This document shows positions 1 through 7,794 of a stretch of 64,000 nt of DNA, one piece after another; position 1 is the stretch's first letter, and each line of letters opens with the position of its first letter. Both the position numbers and the translations under genes were made by a program. Source of the stretch: an actinobacterium LLX17 (lineage in GTDB: Bacteria > Actinomycetota > Actinomycetes > Propionibacteriales > Nocardioidaceae); assembly GCA_000471045.1 (NCBI GenBank), contig KI301992.1, positions 1,930,060-1,994,059 on the forward strand, given 5' to 3'. The notes under the pieces are model-generated. The model was not told the origin of the DNA and searched no databases. It worked only from the letters and a program-made list of their open reading frames with translations.

Positions 1-511
1 ACAGCTCGCGCCGCACCTCCTGCCCCGCCACCAGGTACAGCGCGGCGAAGAACCCGCCCAGCACCGCGAGACCGTCACCGGCAAGCGCACGTGTCGAGAC
101 CGTCAGGTCGGTGCCGGAGACCACCAGGACCCCCGCGATCGCCAGGGCCGAGCCGAGGACCGCCGCCAACGGCACCGGGACCCCACGGATCCGGTCGACC
201 ACCAGGACCCAGACCAGCTGGGTCGTCACGAGGGCCGTGGCCGCCGCGACCGACGTCAGCTTGAGCGCCCCCACCCACGTGGCGAAGTGCAGCGCCAGCA
301 TGACCCCGGCGAACAGCACCGCTCGCCGGCCCCGTGGCGACAGCGCGGCGAGCTCTCCACGCCGGCGCACGCCCGCCATCGGCAGCAGCACGGCTGCGGC
401 GGCGGCGTTGCGCCAGAAGGCGATCGCTAGTGCCGGCGCCGTCGTCGCGGCCATCAGGGGCCCGGAGGCGGACACACCCAGGACCGCGATGGCGGCGAGG
501 AGGGCGTTCAC
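1..511 (-). CDS. EamA/DMT family exporter, partial (C-terminus off the window)
   Basis: The reading frame starts at a GTG at 511 and stays open to base 1, giving about 170 residues before the window edge. The product is almost entirely hydrophobic, with short charged loops (VRRR near residue 46, DRIRG near 93), and fits the first five to six helices of a drug/metabolite transporter. Motifs seen are AFWRNAAAA in helix 2 and ATALVTTQLVWVL near the end of the first EamA repeat. An in-frame stop lies upstream at 533-535, so the start must be downstream of it; CTG at 518-520 is the only other choice. The substrate cannot be told from the sequence. It diverges from the small gene at 546. Confidence 0.8.
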   Translation of the reverse strand, partial: MNALLAAIAVLGVSASGPLMAATTAPALAIAFWRNAAAAAVLLPMAGVRRRGELAALSPRGRRAVLFAGVMLALHFATWVGALKLTSVAAATALVTTQLVWVLVVDRIRGVPVPLAAVLGSALAIAGVLVVSGTDLTVSTRALAGDGLAVLGGFFAALYLVAGQEVRREL

Positions 512-533
512 GTCCGCCAGTGTGGTCCACGAC

Positions 534-539
534 TACCGT
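534..539 (+). promoter_or_regulatory. Leaderless-type -10 box before the small membrane gene
   Basis: TACCGT followed by six bases and then the ATG at 546. No Shine-Dalgarno sequence lies in between. TAnnnT-N6 before a start codon is the usual signature of leaderless transcripts in actinobacteria. Confidence 0.5.
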
Positions 540-545
540 GACGCC

Positions 546-737
546 ATGCCCTGGCTGCCCGTCCTCGCGATCCTCGTGCCCACGCTCGTCATCGCCGCCG
601 CCTTCTTCGTGGCCGCGGCCCGCCGCGAGGGGCTGGACCGCCGCAAGAACCTCGTGGGCGGCGTCATGATGTCGATCTGCGGACTCACCGCCGCCGCGGC
701 CGCCGGCCTCCTCGCCAGCGCCCCACCCCCCAGCTGA
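546..737 (+). CDS. Small two-helix membrane protein, 63 aa, unknown function
   Basis: A 63-residue product with two predicted membrane segments, about residues 4-24 (LPVLAILVPTLVIAAAFFVA) and 38-57, joined by a charged loop (ARREGLDRRKN). I do not recognise the family. The start is supported by a TAnnnT box six bases upstream, and codon use is like that of the neighbours. The gene is divergent from the EamA gene and convergent with the wax ester synthase gene; a hairpin-forming repeat lies between it and that gene. Confidence 0.55.
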   Translation: MPWLPVLAILVPTLVIAAAFFVAAARREGLDRRKNLVGGVMMSICGLTAAAAAGLLASAPPPS

Positions 738-746
738 GGCGCCCGG

Positions 747-835
747 GAGCGGTGAGTAGGTGGCCGAACTCGCTCCGGAGCGGTGAGTAGGTGGCCAAAT
801 TCGGCGCTCATTTGGCCACTGGCTCACCACCGCTC
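747..835. repeat. Direct repeat plus hairpin between convergent genes
   Basis: GAGCGGTGAGTAGGTGGCC occurs at 747-765 and again at 778-796 (period 31). A related inverted copy lies at 814-835. The arms GTGGCCAAAT (791-800) and ATTTGGCCAC (810-819) form a perfect 10-bp stem with a 9-base loop. The position between two convergent genes suggests a bidirectional transcription stop or a dispersed palindromic repeat; no T-run follows. Confidence 0.6.
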
Positions 836-863
836 AGGCGATTCGGCCCGTAAGTCACCGCCC

Positions 864-1004
864 GATCAGCCCCAGGACTTCTCCAGCTCCGCCAGCGCTG
901 TCTCGAGGTGGATCAGCAGTCGCTGCAGCGAGCTGCAGCGATCAGCCCCACGACTTCTCCAGCTCCGCCAGTGCCGTCTCGAGGTGGATCAGCAGTCGCT
1001 GCAG
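864..1004. repeat. Tandem duplication of the wax ester synthase 3' end
   Basis: A 65-base segment at 864-928 is repeated at 940-1004 (period 76) with only a few mismatches. The second copy is the last ~20 codons and stop of the acyltransferase gene on the minus strand. The first copy, downstream of that stop, still ends with the same codons EKSWG-stop. It looks like a vestigial duplicate of the gene's tail. Confidence 0.85.
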
Positions 1005-2318
1005 GTGAGGCACGGCGCGGCGGTCGCCGATGATGCCGACGTCGATGAAGCCCTTGCGGCTCGTCAGGGTGATGTTGATGGCCTGGCCGTCCAGCGCGAT
1101 CGAGACCGGGTAGAGCCCGTCGAGCCGTGCCCCGTTGAAGTACATGTCCTCCTTGGGGCCCGGCACGTTCGAGACCACCACGTTGAACGGCGGGTGCGTG
1201 TACTTGACGAACCCGGGCACCGGGCTGAACGCCAACGGCAGCATCTGCAGCGCCGAGAACGCCAGGATCTGCGTGGGCGTGAGGTCACCGAGGATGCGCT
1301 TGGCCTGCTTGGTCGAGTAGGCGATCTCCTCCAGGCGCGTCGATCCGTTGTCGCGATCGGTCGCGAGGTTGACCACGATCGCGCCGGTCTGGTTGCCCGT
1401 CGGACCTCCCGGGCCGGCGCGCAGCGACAACGACACCGGCACCATCGCCGTCAGCGGGTCGTCGGGCAGGGCGTTGTTCTCGAGCAGGTAGTCGCGCAGG
1501 GCGCCCGACACCATGGCGAGCACGACGTCGTTGAGCGTCGTCGCCGACGACCGCGCCACCCGCTGGATGCGATCCATGTCCCACGACTGCGCGGCGAAGC
1601 GGCGCGCGCCACCGACCGGCACGTTGAGCATCGTCTTGGGTGCCCGCGGCATCGTCAGGTCGTTCTCGCCCAAGGCCTCGGCCGCGATCTTCACCGAGGC
1701 CGGCACGAGACCCGCCACCTCTCCCAGCGCCCCAGCGGCGCCGCGCACGAGGCCCATCGGGGCGAACCCTGAAGCCTTCTCGACGCTGGTGCTCCGCGGC
1801 CTCGGCTCGTGGAACCACGGCGGCGTGCAGTCGCGGGCGTCGGGATCGGTGCTGAGCGACTTCTGCAGCAGACGGATCGCCGACACACCGTCGACCATGC
1901 CGTGGTGCACCTTCGTGTAGACCGCCATCCGGCCGTCCTGCAGACCCTCGATCACGTGACACTCCCACAAGGGGCGGTGCCGGTCGAGCAGGCTGCTGTG
2001 CCAGCGCGAGGTCAGCTGGAGCAGCTCGCGGATCCGGCCCGGGTGAGGGAGGGCCGAGTGCCGGACGTGGTAGTCCAGGTCGATCGCGTCGTCGCTGCCC
2101 CACCAGGTCATGCCCAGCGCGCCCACCGGCTCAGCCGGACGCCGGCGGAACAGCGGGTTGACCTCCCGGTCCGCCCGGAACGACTCGACCAGGTCCCGCG
2201 CGAACTCCGGCCCCGATCCCTCCGGCGGTTCGAAGAGCTGCAGGCCCCCCACGTGCATCGGGTGCTCGCGGGACTCGGCCAGCAGGAACATCGAGTCCGT
2301 GGGCGGCATGAACGGCAT
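942..2318 (-). CDS. Wax ester synthase/diacylglycerol O-acyltransferase (WS/DGAT)
   Basis: Predicted to transfer an acyl group from acyl-CoA to diacylglycerol or a fatty alcohol, making storage lipid at the membrane. The 458-residue product has the usual family length. The catalytic motif HHGMVDG is at residues 138-144, preceded by PLWECHVIEGL (116-126). The C-terminal half has the conserved SNVPGP segment and an NQTG motif. ATG at 2318 is preceded by AGGAG at a good distance. It is divergent from an esterase of the HSL family, so making and breaking of neutral lipid may be set from the same intergenic region. Its last codons are duplicated just downstream. Confidence 0.93.
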   Translation of the reverse strand: MPFMPPTDSMFLLAESREHPMHVGGLQLFEPPEGSGPEFARDLVESFRADREVNPLFRRRPAEPVGALGMTWWGSDDAIDLDYHVRHSALPHPGRIRELLQLTSRWHSSLLDRHRPLWECHVIEGLQDGRMAVYTKVHHGMVDGVSAIRLLQKSLSTDPDARDCTPPWFHEPRPRSTSVEKASGFAPMGLVRGAAGALGEVAGLVPASVKIAAEALGENDLTMPRAPKTMLNVPVGGARRFAAQSWDMDRIQRVARSSATTLNDVVLAMVSGALRDYLLENNALPDDPLTAMVPVSLSLRAGPGGPTGNQTGAIVVNLATDRDNGSTRLEEIAYSTKQAKRILGDLTPTQILAFSALQMLPLAFSPVPGFVKYTHPPFNVVVSNVPGPKEDMYFNGARLDGLYPVSIALDGQAINITLTSRKGFIDVGIIGDRRAVPHLQRLLIHLETALAELEKSWG

Positions 2319-2461
2319 GTGGGGCTCCTGAGGGATGGCGCCGGGCGAGGGAGACCGGCCTGGCGTACGCTAGCGAACCAGTGTGAAGCACGTCACGTGA
2401 TGTTGCGATCTCAGCAGGGGTCGATGCATCCCCCATGAGGACGATGAGAGAGGGAGAACCG
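2319..2461. promoter_or_regulatory. Divergent promoter region between WS/DGAT and esterase
   Basis: 143 bases separate the two start codons. It holds Shine-Dalgarno sequences for both genes (AGGAG for the minus gene, AGAGGGAG for the plus gene). I see no convincing operator; a GCTAGC hexamer palindrome sits inside GTACGCTAGCGAAC near 2366-2379. Confidence 0.4.
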
Positions 2462-3523
2462 ATGGGACCCCACCTCGCGGTCGCGGCCGAGGCCGCCTTC
2501 CGGTCCGGTGCCAGCTTGCAGTCCCAACTGCTGGCCCACGCACTCAAGCACACCGTGCGCCCGCTCCTGCACGCCTGGTCCCACCTCCCGGTCGACATCT
2601 TCCTGCCCAACCTCATCGAGCATGCGGCCCGCCTGCTGCCCGCCCCCGAGGGCACCCGGTGGCGTCAGGTCCGGCTCCCCCACTGCCCCGCCGAGTGGGT
2701 CTCGGGCGCCGGAGTCACCGACCGCTCCGGCGACAACCCCTCGGCGATCCTCTACCTGCACGGCGGTGCCTTCCTGACGTGCGGCCTCAACACGCACCGC
2801 CGCCTCGTCTCGCGCATCTCCACCGCCTCCGACCGTCCTGTGCTCAACGTCGGCTACCGGCAGATGCCCCACGAGCCCATCACCGAGTCGATCGCCGACG
2901 GCCTCGAGGGACTCCGCTGGCTGCTGGGCCAGGGCTACCGCGCCGAGGACATCACGATCGCCGGTGACTCCGCCGGCGGCTACCTCGCCTTCGCCGTCGC
3001 CCGCGCGGCGATCGATGCCGGGCTCGGTCGTCCCGCCGGGGTGGTGGCCCTGTCGCCGCTGCTCGACTTCGACCCCACCGGCAAGGCTGCGCACCGCAAC
3101 GCGCACCGCTGCCAGGTGTTCTCGCTCAAGGCGGTCGCGCGACTCACCGACCTCACCGACCGACTCGACGCCCGCCGCGGCGTCTCGGGCCACCGGACCA
3201 ACCCCGTCGACATGCCGCTCGCCGACCTGCCCCCCGCCCTGCTGCACGTGGGCTCGCGCGAGGTCCTGCTCGCCGACGCCGAGCTGATGGCCAACCGGCT
3301 CGTCGCGGCCGGTGTGCCGTGCGACTTCACCGTCTGGGACCGCCAGGTGCACGTGTTCCACGCGGCGGCCTCCTGGGTGCCCGAGGCGCGCGCCGCCATC
3401 GAGGAGATCGGCCAGTTCGTCCAGGCGCTCGACGCTGCGGCGCAGGCACCGGTCGCCCGGCCCGCCGCCGAGTCCGCCGCCGACTCGTCCGAGCGCGACC
3501 TCCAGGCTGTCGCCAGCCGCTGA
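2462..3523 (+). CDS. Alpha/beta hydrolase, hormone-sensitive lipase type
   Basis: A 353-residue esterase/lipase. It has the HSL-family oxyanion motif LHGGAF (residues 99-104), the nucleophile motif GDSAGG (168-173, Ser170), an Asp after REVLLA (Asp272), and a His in QVHVFH near 297-300. It likely cleaves acyl esters or acylglycerols in the cytoplasm; no signal peptide is seen. ATG at 2462 is chosen over the ATG at 2435 because AGAGGGAG lies just upstream of the later one. The last ~35 residues are Ala/Pro rich and probably disordered. It is divergent from WS/DGAT. Confidence 0.9.
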   Translation: MGPHLAVAAEAAFRSGASLQSQLLAHALKHTVRPLLHAWSHLPVDIFLPNLIEHAARLLPAPEGTRWRQVRLPHCPAEWVSGAGVTDRSGDNPSAILYLHGGAFLTCGLNTHRRLVSRISTASDRPVLNVGYRQMPHEPITESIADGLEGLRWLLGQGYRAEDITIAGDSAGGYLAFAVARAAIDAGLGRPAGVVALSPLLDFDPTGKAAHRNAHRCQVFSLKAVARLTDLTDRLDARRGVSGHRTNPVDMPLADLPPALLHVGSREVLLADAELMANRLVAAGVPCDFTVWDRQVHVFHAAASWVPEARAAIEEIGQFVQALDAAAQAPVARPAAESAADSSERDLQAVASR

Positions 3524-3529
3524 CCGGCA

Positions 3530-3535
3530 TAGGCT
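3530..3535 (+). promoter_or_regulatory. Leaderless-type -10 box for the CBS protein
   Basis: TAGGCT, seven bases, then GTG at 3543. It sits just after the esterase stop codon and supplies a start without a ribosome binding site. Confidence 0.55.
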
Positions 3536-3542
3536 GACCGGC

Positions 3543-4838
3543 GTGAGCACGAGCCCCGGTCGCATCTTCCTGTCCCGCATCGTCGGGCAGGAGGTCTTCG
3601 ACCCCGCGGGCGACCAGGTCGGCAAGCTGCGCGACGTCGTCGTGGCCGTCCGCTCGGCCCGCCAGCGTCCCCGTGTCGTCGGTCTCGTCGTCGAGATCCT
3701 CGGACGCCGGAGGGTCTTCCTGCCCATCACGCGCGTCACGTCGCTCGACTCCGGGCAGATCATCACCACCGGCGTGCTGAACCTGCGCCGCTTCGAGAAG
3801 CGCCGCAGCGAGACGCTGGCGATCCACGAGCTCTTCGACCGCTCGGTCACGGTCGCCGACGGACGCCGTGGCACGGTCTACGACCTCGGCATGGAGCAGG
3901 ACCCGCGCCGCGACTGGTACGTCAGCGCCGTCGCCGTGCAGGAGGCCGGCAAGCGATTCGGGCGCCGGGGGCCCCAGCACGTGCTGGAGTGGGACGAGGT
4001 CGGCGGCTTCGTCGACGAGGAGACCGGGCAGGGCGCCACCCACCTGCTCGCCACGATGGACGAGATGCGTCCGGCCGACCTCGCCAACGCCTTGCTCGAC
4101 CTGCTGCCCAAGCGCCGCACCGAGGTCGCCGCCGAGCTCGACGACGAGCGCCTCGCCGACGTGCTGGAGGAGCTGCCCGACGCCGTGCAGGTCGAGCTGC
4201 TGGGGGTCCTCGACCCCGACCGCGCGGCCCACGTGCTCGAGGAGATGGACCCCGACGACGCCGCCGACCTGCTCGGCGAGCTGCCGCACGCCACCTCCGA
4301 GCAGCTGCTGGGGCTCATGGAGCCCGAGGACGCCGAGGACGTGCGCCGGCTGCTCACCTACGAGGACCGCACCGCCGGCGGCATGATGACCACCGAGCCG
4401 GTCATCCTCCCCCCGGACGCCACCGTCGCCGAGGCGCTCGCCCGCGTGCGCGAGCCTGAGATCGGACCGGCCCTGGCCTCGATGATCTACGTCTGCCGCC
4501 CCCCCGTCGAGACCCCCACGGGACGCTTCCTCGGCGTGGTGCACTTCCAGGCCCTGCTGCGGGAGCCGCCGTCGACGCTCGTCGGCCAGCTGGCCGACAA
4601 CGACATCGACTGGCCGCGCCCGGAGAGCTCGCTCGAGCAGGTCGCCAGCCTGCTCGCCTCGTACGACCTCGTGGCCCTGCCCGTGGTCGACGAGAACTCG
4701 CACCTCGTCGGCGTCGTCACGATCGACGACGTGCTCGACCACCTGCTGCCCGAGGGCTGGCGTGAACGCGATGCCGACGAGCCCCGGGTCGACGACCCCC
4801 GGATCGATGTGCCCCCTGCGGCGGTGAAGCATGGCTGA
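3543..4838 (+). CDS. PRC-barrel / MgtE N-terminal / CBS-pair protein
   Basis: A 431-residue soluble protein. Residues 1-75 look like a PRC barrel (GRIFLSRIVGQEVFDPAG). About 170-280 is an MgtE intracellular N domain made of repeated helical hairpins (ADLANALLDLLP, DDERLADVLEELP, DDAADLLGELP), then a CBS pair (~280-420) starting RTAGGMMTTEP and ending VGVVTIDDVLDHLLP. The membrane channel half of MgtE is missing, so it may sense Mg2+ or nucleotide rather than carry ions. M. tuberculosis has a similar gene near mrp. The GTG start fits a leaderless promoter. Its last bases overlap the DUF1003 start (ATGGCTGA). Confidence 0.85.
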   Translation: MSTSPGRIFLSRIVGQEVFDPAGDQVGKLRDVVVAVRSARQRPRVVGLVVEILGRRRVFLPITRVTSLDSGQIITTGVLNLRRFEKRRSETLAIHELFDRSVTVADGRRGTVYDLGMEQDPRRDWYVSAVAVQEAGKRFGRRGPQHVLEWDEVGGFVDEETGQGATHLLATMDEMRPADLANALLDLLPKRRTEVAAELDDERLADVLEELPDAVQVELLGVLDPDRAAHVLEEMDPDDAADLLGELPHATSEQLLGLMEPEDAEDVRRLLTYEDRTAGGMMTTEPVILPPDATVAEALARVREPEIGPALASMIYVCRPPVETPTGRFLGVVHFQALLREPPSTLVGQLADNDIDWPRPESSLEQVASLLASYDLVALPVVDENSHLVGVVTIDDVLDHLLPEGWRERDADEPRVDDPRIDVPPAAVKHG

Positions 4839-5406
4839 GTCCCGCTGGTTCCCCCGTCGTTCCGCGAAGGAGGAGTCGCGCCGCGCCGACAACCGGAACG
4901 CCGAGCGCTCCGACCGCTACCGCCTCGACCAGCCGCGCGACCCCCGCCGCGCGCTGCGGCGCCCGCGGGCGCAGTTCGACTCCGAGCGGTTCGGTCGCTT
5001 CGCCGAGACCTTCGCCCGGTTCATGGGCACCGCCACGTTCCTGGCGTGGATGACGGCACTCATCATCGTCTGGCTGCTGTGGAACGTGCCATGGGGCCCG
5101 GACCGTCCCCGCTGGGACCAGTACCCCTTCATCTTCCTGACGCTGATCCTGTCGTTGCAGGCGTCCTACGCGGCGCCACTGATCCTGCTGGCGCAGAACC
5201 GGCAGGAGGCCCGCGACCGGGTGCAGCAGGAGCAGGACCGTCAGGCCGACGCCCAGGCGCACGCCGACATGGAGTTCCTGGCCCGCGAGGTCGCGAGCCT
5301 GCGCCTCGGTCTCGGCGAGGTCGCCACGCGTGACTTCATCCGCGGTGAGCTGCGGGGGCTGTCGGAGTCGTTGGAGCGGCCCGAGGACGACGCCGACCGC
5401 GCCTGA
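4831..5406 (+). CDS. DUF1003 membrane protein
   Basis: A 191-residue protein with a basic N-terminus, two membrane segments (about 67-86, TATFLAWMTALIIVWLLWN, and 97-120, ending in AAPLILLAQNRQ) and a charged helical C-terminal tail (EARDRVQQEQDRQ onward). This is the DUF1003 layout. It overlaps the upstream CBS/MgtE-N gene by eight bases, so the two are translated together and may act as one system, with the soluble partner lacking the membrane part. Function in the family is not established. Confidence 0.85.
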   Translation: MAESRWFPRRSAKEESRRADNRNAERSDRYRLDQPRDPRRALRRPRAQFDSERFGRFAETFARFMGTATFLAWMTALIIVWLLWNVPWGPDRPRWDQYPFIFLTLILSLQASYAAPLILLAQNRQEARDRVQQEQDRQADAQAHADMEFLAREVASLRLGLGEVATRDFIRGELRGLSESLERPEDDADRA

Positions 5407-5428
5407 CCGACCCCTCGACGGTCCCCCG

Positions 5429-5434
5429 TACCAT
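5429..5434 (+). promoter_or_regulatory. Leaderless-type -10 box for mrp
   Basis: TACCAT, seven bases, then ATG at 5442. It decides between two in-frame ATGs: the one at 5433 lies inside the box, so 5442 is the likely start. Confidence 0.5.
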
Positions 5435-5441
5435 GGAGATC

Positions 5442-6599
5442 ATGGCTGCCGTCACCGAAGATCAGGTCCGCGAGGCTCTCGCCCGCGTCGACGATCCCGA
5501 GATCAAGCGTCCGATCACCGAGCTGGGCATGGTCGACACGATCACGATCGGTGACACCGACATCACCGTCCGGTTGCTGCTGACCGTCGCCGGGTGCCCG
5601 TTGAAGGACACCCTGAACCGCGACATCACCAACGCGGTCGCCACGGTCGCCCCGGCTCACACCGTCACGGTCGACATGGGCGTCATGACCGACGAGCAGC
5701 GTGGCGCGATGCGCGACATGCTCCGCGGCGGCGCCGCCGAGCGCGAGATCCCGTTCGCCCAGGCCGGTTCGCTCACCCGCGTCTACGCGATCGCCTCCGG
5801 CAAGGGTGGTGTCGGCAAGTCGTCGGTCACCGTCAACCTCGCGGTCGCGATGGCCAAGCGCGGGCTCAAGGTCGGCATCGTCGACGCCGACATCTACGGC
5901 CACTCGATCCCCGACCTGATGGGTCTCGGCGACGCCCGGCCCACCCAGGTCGACGACATGATCATGCCCGTGCCGGTGGGTGTCGTGGGCGAGGGCATCC
6001 CCGACCTCAAGGTCATGAGCATCGGCATGCTCAAGCCGCGCAAGGACCAGGTCGTCGCGTGGCGCGGCCCGATGCTCGACCGTGCGCTCGTGCAGATGCT
6101 CAGCGACGTCTACTGGGGCGACCTCGACGCCCTGCTGCTCGACCTGCCGCCGGGCACCGGCGACATGGCCATCAGCATCGGGCAGCACCTGTCCAACGCC
6201 GAGGTCGTCGTCGTCACCACCCCGCAGCAGGCCGCCGCCAGCATCGCCGAGCGCGCCGGCACGATGGCTTCGATGCTGCACCAGCGCGTCGTGGGCGTCA
6301 TCGAGAACATGTCGTACCTGACGCTGCCGAACGGCGACCGCATGGAGGTCTTCGGCTCCGGTGGCGCCGAGCAGGTGGCCCGCACGCTCAGCGAGCGCCT
6401 CGGCTACGACGTGCCGATGCTGGGCCAGATCCCCCTCGAGGAGCAGCTGCGCGTCGGCGGCGACGCCGGTCGTCCCATCGTCGCCACCGACCCCGACGCC
6501 GAGTCGGCCAAGGTCTTGCAGGCGATGGCCGACCAGCTCAGCGGCCGCTCGCGCGGTCTGGCCGGCATGCAGCTCGGGCTCTCCCCCGCCGGCCGCTAG
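5442..6599 (+). CDS. mrp: Mrp/NBP35-type iron-sulfur carrier ATPase
   Basis: A 385-residue P-loop protein of the ApbC/Mrp family, thought to carry or insert Fe-S clusters. An N-terminal MIP18/DUF59 domain (~1-90, DPEIKRPITELGMV) is followed by the ATPase domain with deviant Walker A GKGGVGKSS at 120-128, then DADIYGHSIPDLMG and DLPPGTGD. The CxxC pair found in many Mrp proteins after the ENMSY segment is absent (it reads ENMSYLTLPNGDRMEVFG), so cluster binding, if any, uses other residues. It is followed by tatB. Confidence 0.92.
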   Translation: MAAVTEDQVREALARVDDPEIKRPITELGMVDTITIGDTDITVRLLLTVAGCPLKDTLNRDITNAVATVAPAHTVTVDMGVMTDEQRGAMRDMLRGGAAEREIPFAQAGSLTRVYAIASGKGGVGKSSVTVNLAVAMAKRGLKVGIVDADIYGHSIPDLMGLGDARPTQVDDMIMPVPVGVVGEGIPDLKVMSIGMLKPRKDQVVAWRGPMLDRALVQMLSDVYWGDLDALLLDLPPGTGDMAISIGQHLSNAEVVVVTTPQQAAASIAERAGTMASMLHQRVVGVIENMSYLTLPNGDRMEVFGSGGAEQVARTLSERLGYDVPMLGQIPLEEQLRVGGDAGRPIVATDPDAESAKVLQAMADQLSGRSRGLAGMQLGLSPAGR

Positions 6600-6607
6600 G
6601 TCCTCTC

Positions 6608-6931
6608 GTGCTGGGGATGGGCTGGCCGGAGATCGCCGTCATCGCGATCGTGGCCACGCTCGTCTTCGGGCCCGACCGGCTGCCCGACCTCGCTCGCCAG
6701 CTCGGCCGCTTCCTGCGCACCGTGCGGCAGATGGCCGACAATGCCAAGAACGACCTCGGTCGCGAGATCGGGCACGACCTGTCGGACATGAACCTCCGCG
6801 AGCTCGATCCGCGCGAGATGGTGCGCCGCTCGATGCTCGACGACAACGTCTCGGCACCGGTCACCCCGCGCCCGCAGCGGCGGATGCTGCGGCCCGGCGA
6901 GCGGCCACCGTTCGACGCCGAGGCCACCTAG
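6608..6931 (+). CDS. tatB: Sec-independent translocase subunit TatB
   Basis: A 107-residue TatB, which with TatC recognises twin-arginine signal peptides at the membrane. The N-terminus has a membrane helix followed by the hinge FGPDRLPDLARQLGRF and an amphipathic helix; the tail is charged. I chose GTG at 6608 so that the product reads MLGMGWPEIAV, matching the family pattern of a few residues before the G-x-x-E motif; the ATG at 6617 would cut this. It follows mrp by eight bases and converges with the anti-sigma gene, overlapping its end by four bases. Confidence 0.92.
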   Translation: MLGMGWPEIAVIAIVATLVFGPDRLPDLARQLGRFLRTVRQMADNAKNDLGREIGHDLSDMNLRELDPREMVRRSMLDDNVSAPVTPRPQRRMLRPGERPPFDAEAT

Positions 6932-7794
6932 CCGCTGGTGACCCACGAGGTCATGCGCTCGAGCCCGTCGTCGATGCGGTCGGTGGTCTCGCGGGCGGGG
7001 GTCGTGGGCAGCTGCGCCACGACGTCCTCGATGCGCGCCCACCCGGCATCGGTGATCAGGGTGTAGACGACGCCCTCCGCGTCCCAGGTGACCACGGTGG
7101 GCACACCGTCGCGCACCATGACGGCGGACTCTGCCACGGTGGCCGGGCGGAAGCCGTCGAGCGCCTCGTGGTCGACCGACCCGACCTGCTCGACCAGCTG
7201 CAGACGCACCCGCCCGTCGGAGTAGCGCAGGGAGACGGCATCCTCGGCGTCGACGAGATGACCGTCGAGCCGGCGCAAGTCACCGGCCAGCGTCTCGTGG
7301 CAGGGCCACCCGTCGGCGGCGAGCTCGTCGAGGCGCGCCGGTGAGAGCCGCAGGCCGGCCTGCGCGACCTCGCCGGCGACCTGAGGGGAACGCTCGCGGG
7401 CGATGTCCGACACGAACTGGGCGACGTACGCCTCGACGTCGGGACGGACGGGGTCACCGGCGCGCTCGGGGCCCGGTGCCAGCAGGTAGGCCAGCATCAG
7501 CACCGCCATCGAGGCACCCGTGAGCACGGCCGCCGCACCGAGGGGACGCAGCAGCCGGGACTCGCGCGGCGCCGGCGGTGGCGGATCGACGGCCAGCGCC
7601 GACAGCGAACGGGCCAGGTCGTGCGGGACTCCTGGCACGCCGGTGCGGCCCATGCGGCGCTTGAGCTGTTCCTGCTCGGCGACCGCCTCGCGACACCGGG
7701 CACAGCCGGCCAGGTGCTGACGCGCAGCCGCCTCGCGGACGGGCGGCAGCTGCCCGTCGACGAACGCCGCGACGTCGGCACCCAGGTGCGTCAT
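6928..7794 (-). CDS. rseA: Zinc-binding anti-sigma factor (RseA-like)
   Basis: A 288-residue anti-sigma factor. The ZAS motif HLAGCARC (His27, Cys31, Cys34) is in the N-terminal cytoplasmic domain that should clamp the adjacent ECF sigma factor. A membrane segment follows at about 95-120 (GAAAVLTGASMAVLMLAYLL), then a ~170-residue outer domain with a MucB/RseB-like feel (LRYSDGRVRLQLVEQ). Its ATG overlaps the sigma factor stop by four bases (ATGA), the standard sigma/anti-sigma coupling. M. tuberculosis has the same sigE-rseA-tatB order. Confidence 0.9.
   Translation of the reverse strand: MTHLGADVAAFVDGQLPPVREAAARQHLAGCARCREAVAEQEQLKRRMGRTGVPGVPHDLARSLSALAVDPPPPAPRESRLLRPLGAAAVLTGASMAVLMLAYLLAPGPERAGDPVRPDVEAYVAQFVSDIARERSPQVAGEVAQAGLRLSPARLDELAADGWPCHETLAGDLRRLDGHLVDAEDAVSLRYSDGRVRLQLVEQVGSVDHEALDGFRPATVAESAVMVRDGVPTVVTWDAEGVVYTLITDAGWARIEDVVAQLPTTPARETTDRIDDGLERMTSWVTSG

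Noticed and set aside
2411-3874. Long open frame on the minus strand (~487 codons)
   Set aside because: It lies opposite the esterase and CBS-protein genes, has no family-like motifs and a Gly/Arg/Val-biased make-up typical of antisense frames in GC-rich DNA.
3327-4892. Long minus-strand frame (~521 codons)
   Set aside because: Antisense to the PRC/MgtE-N/CBS gene, whose domains are clear; low-complexity product.
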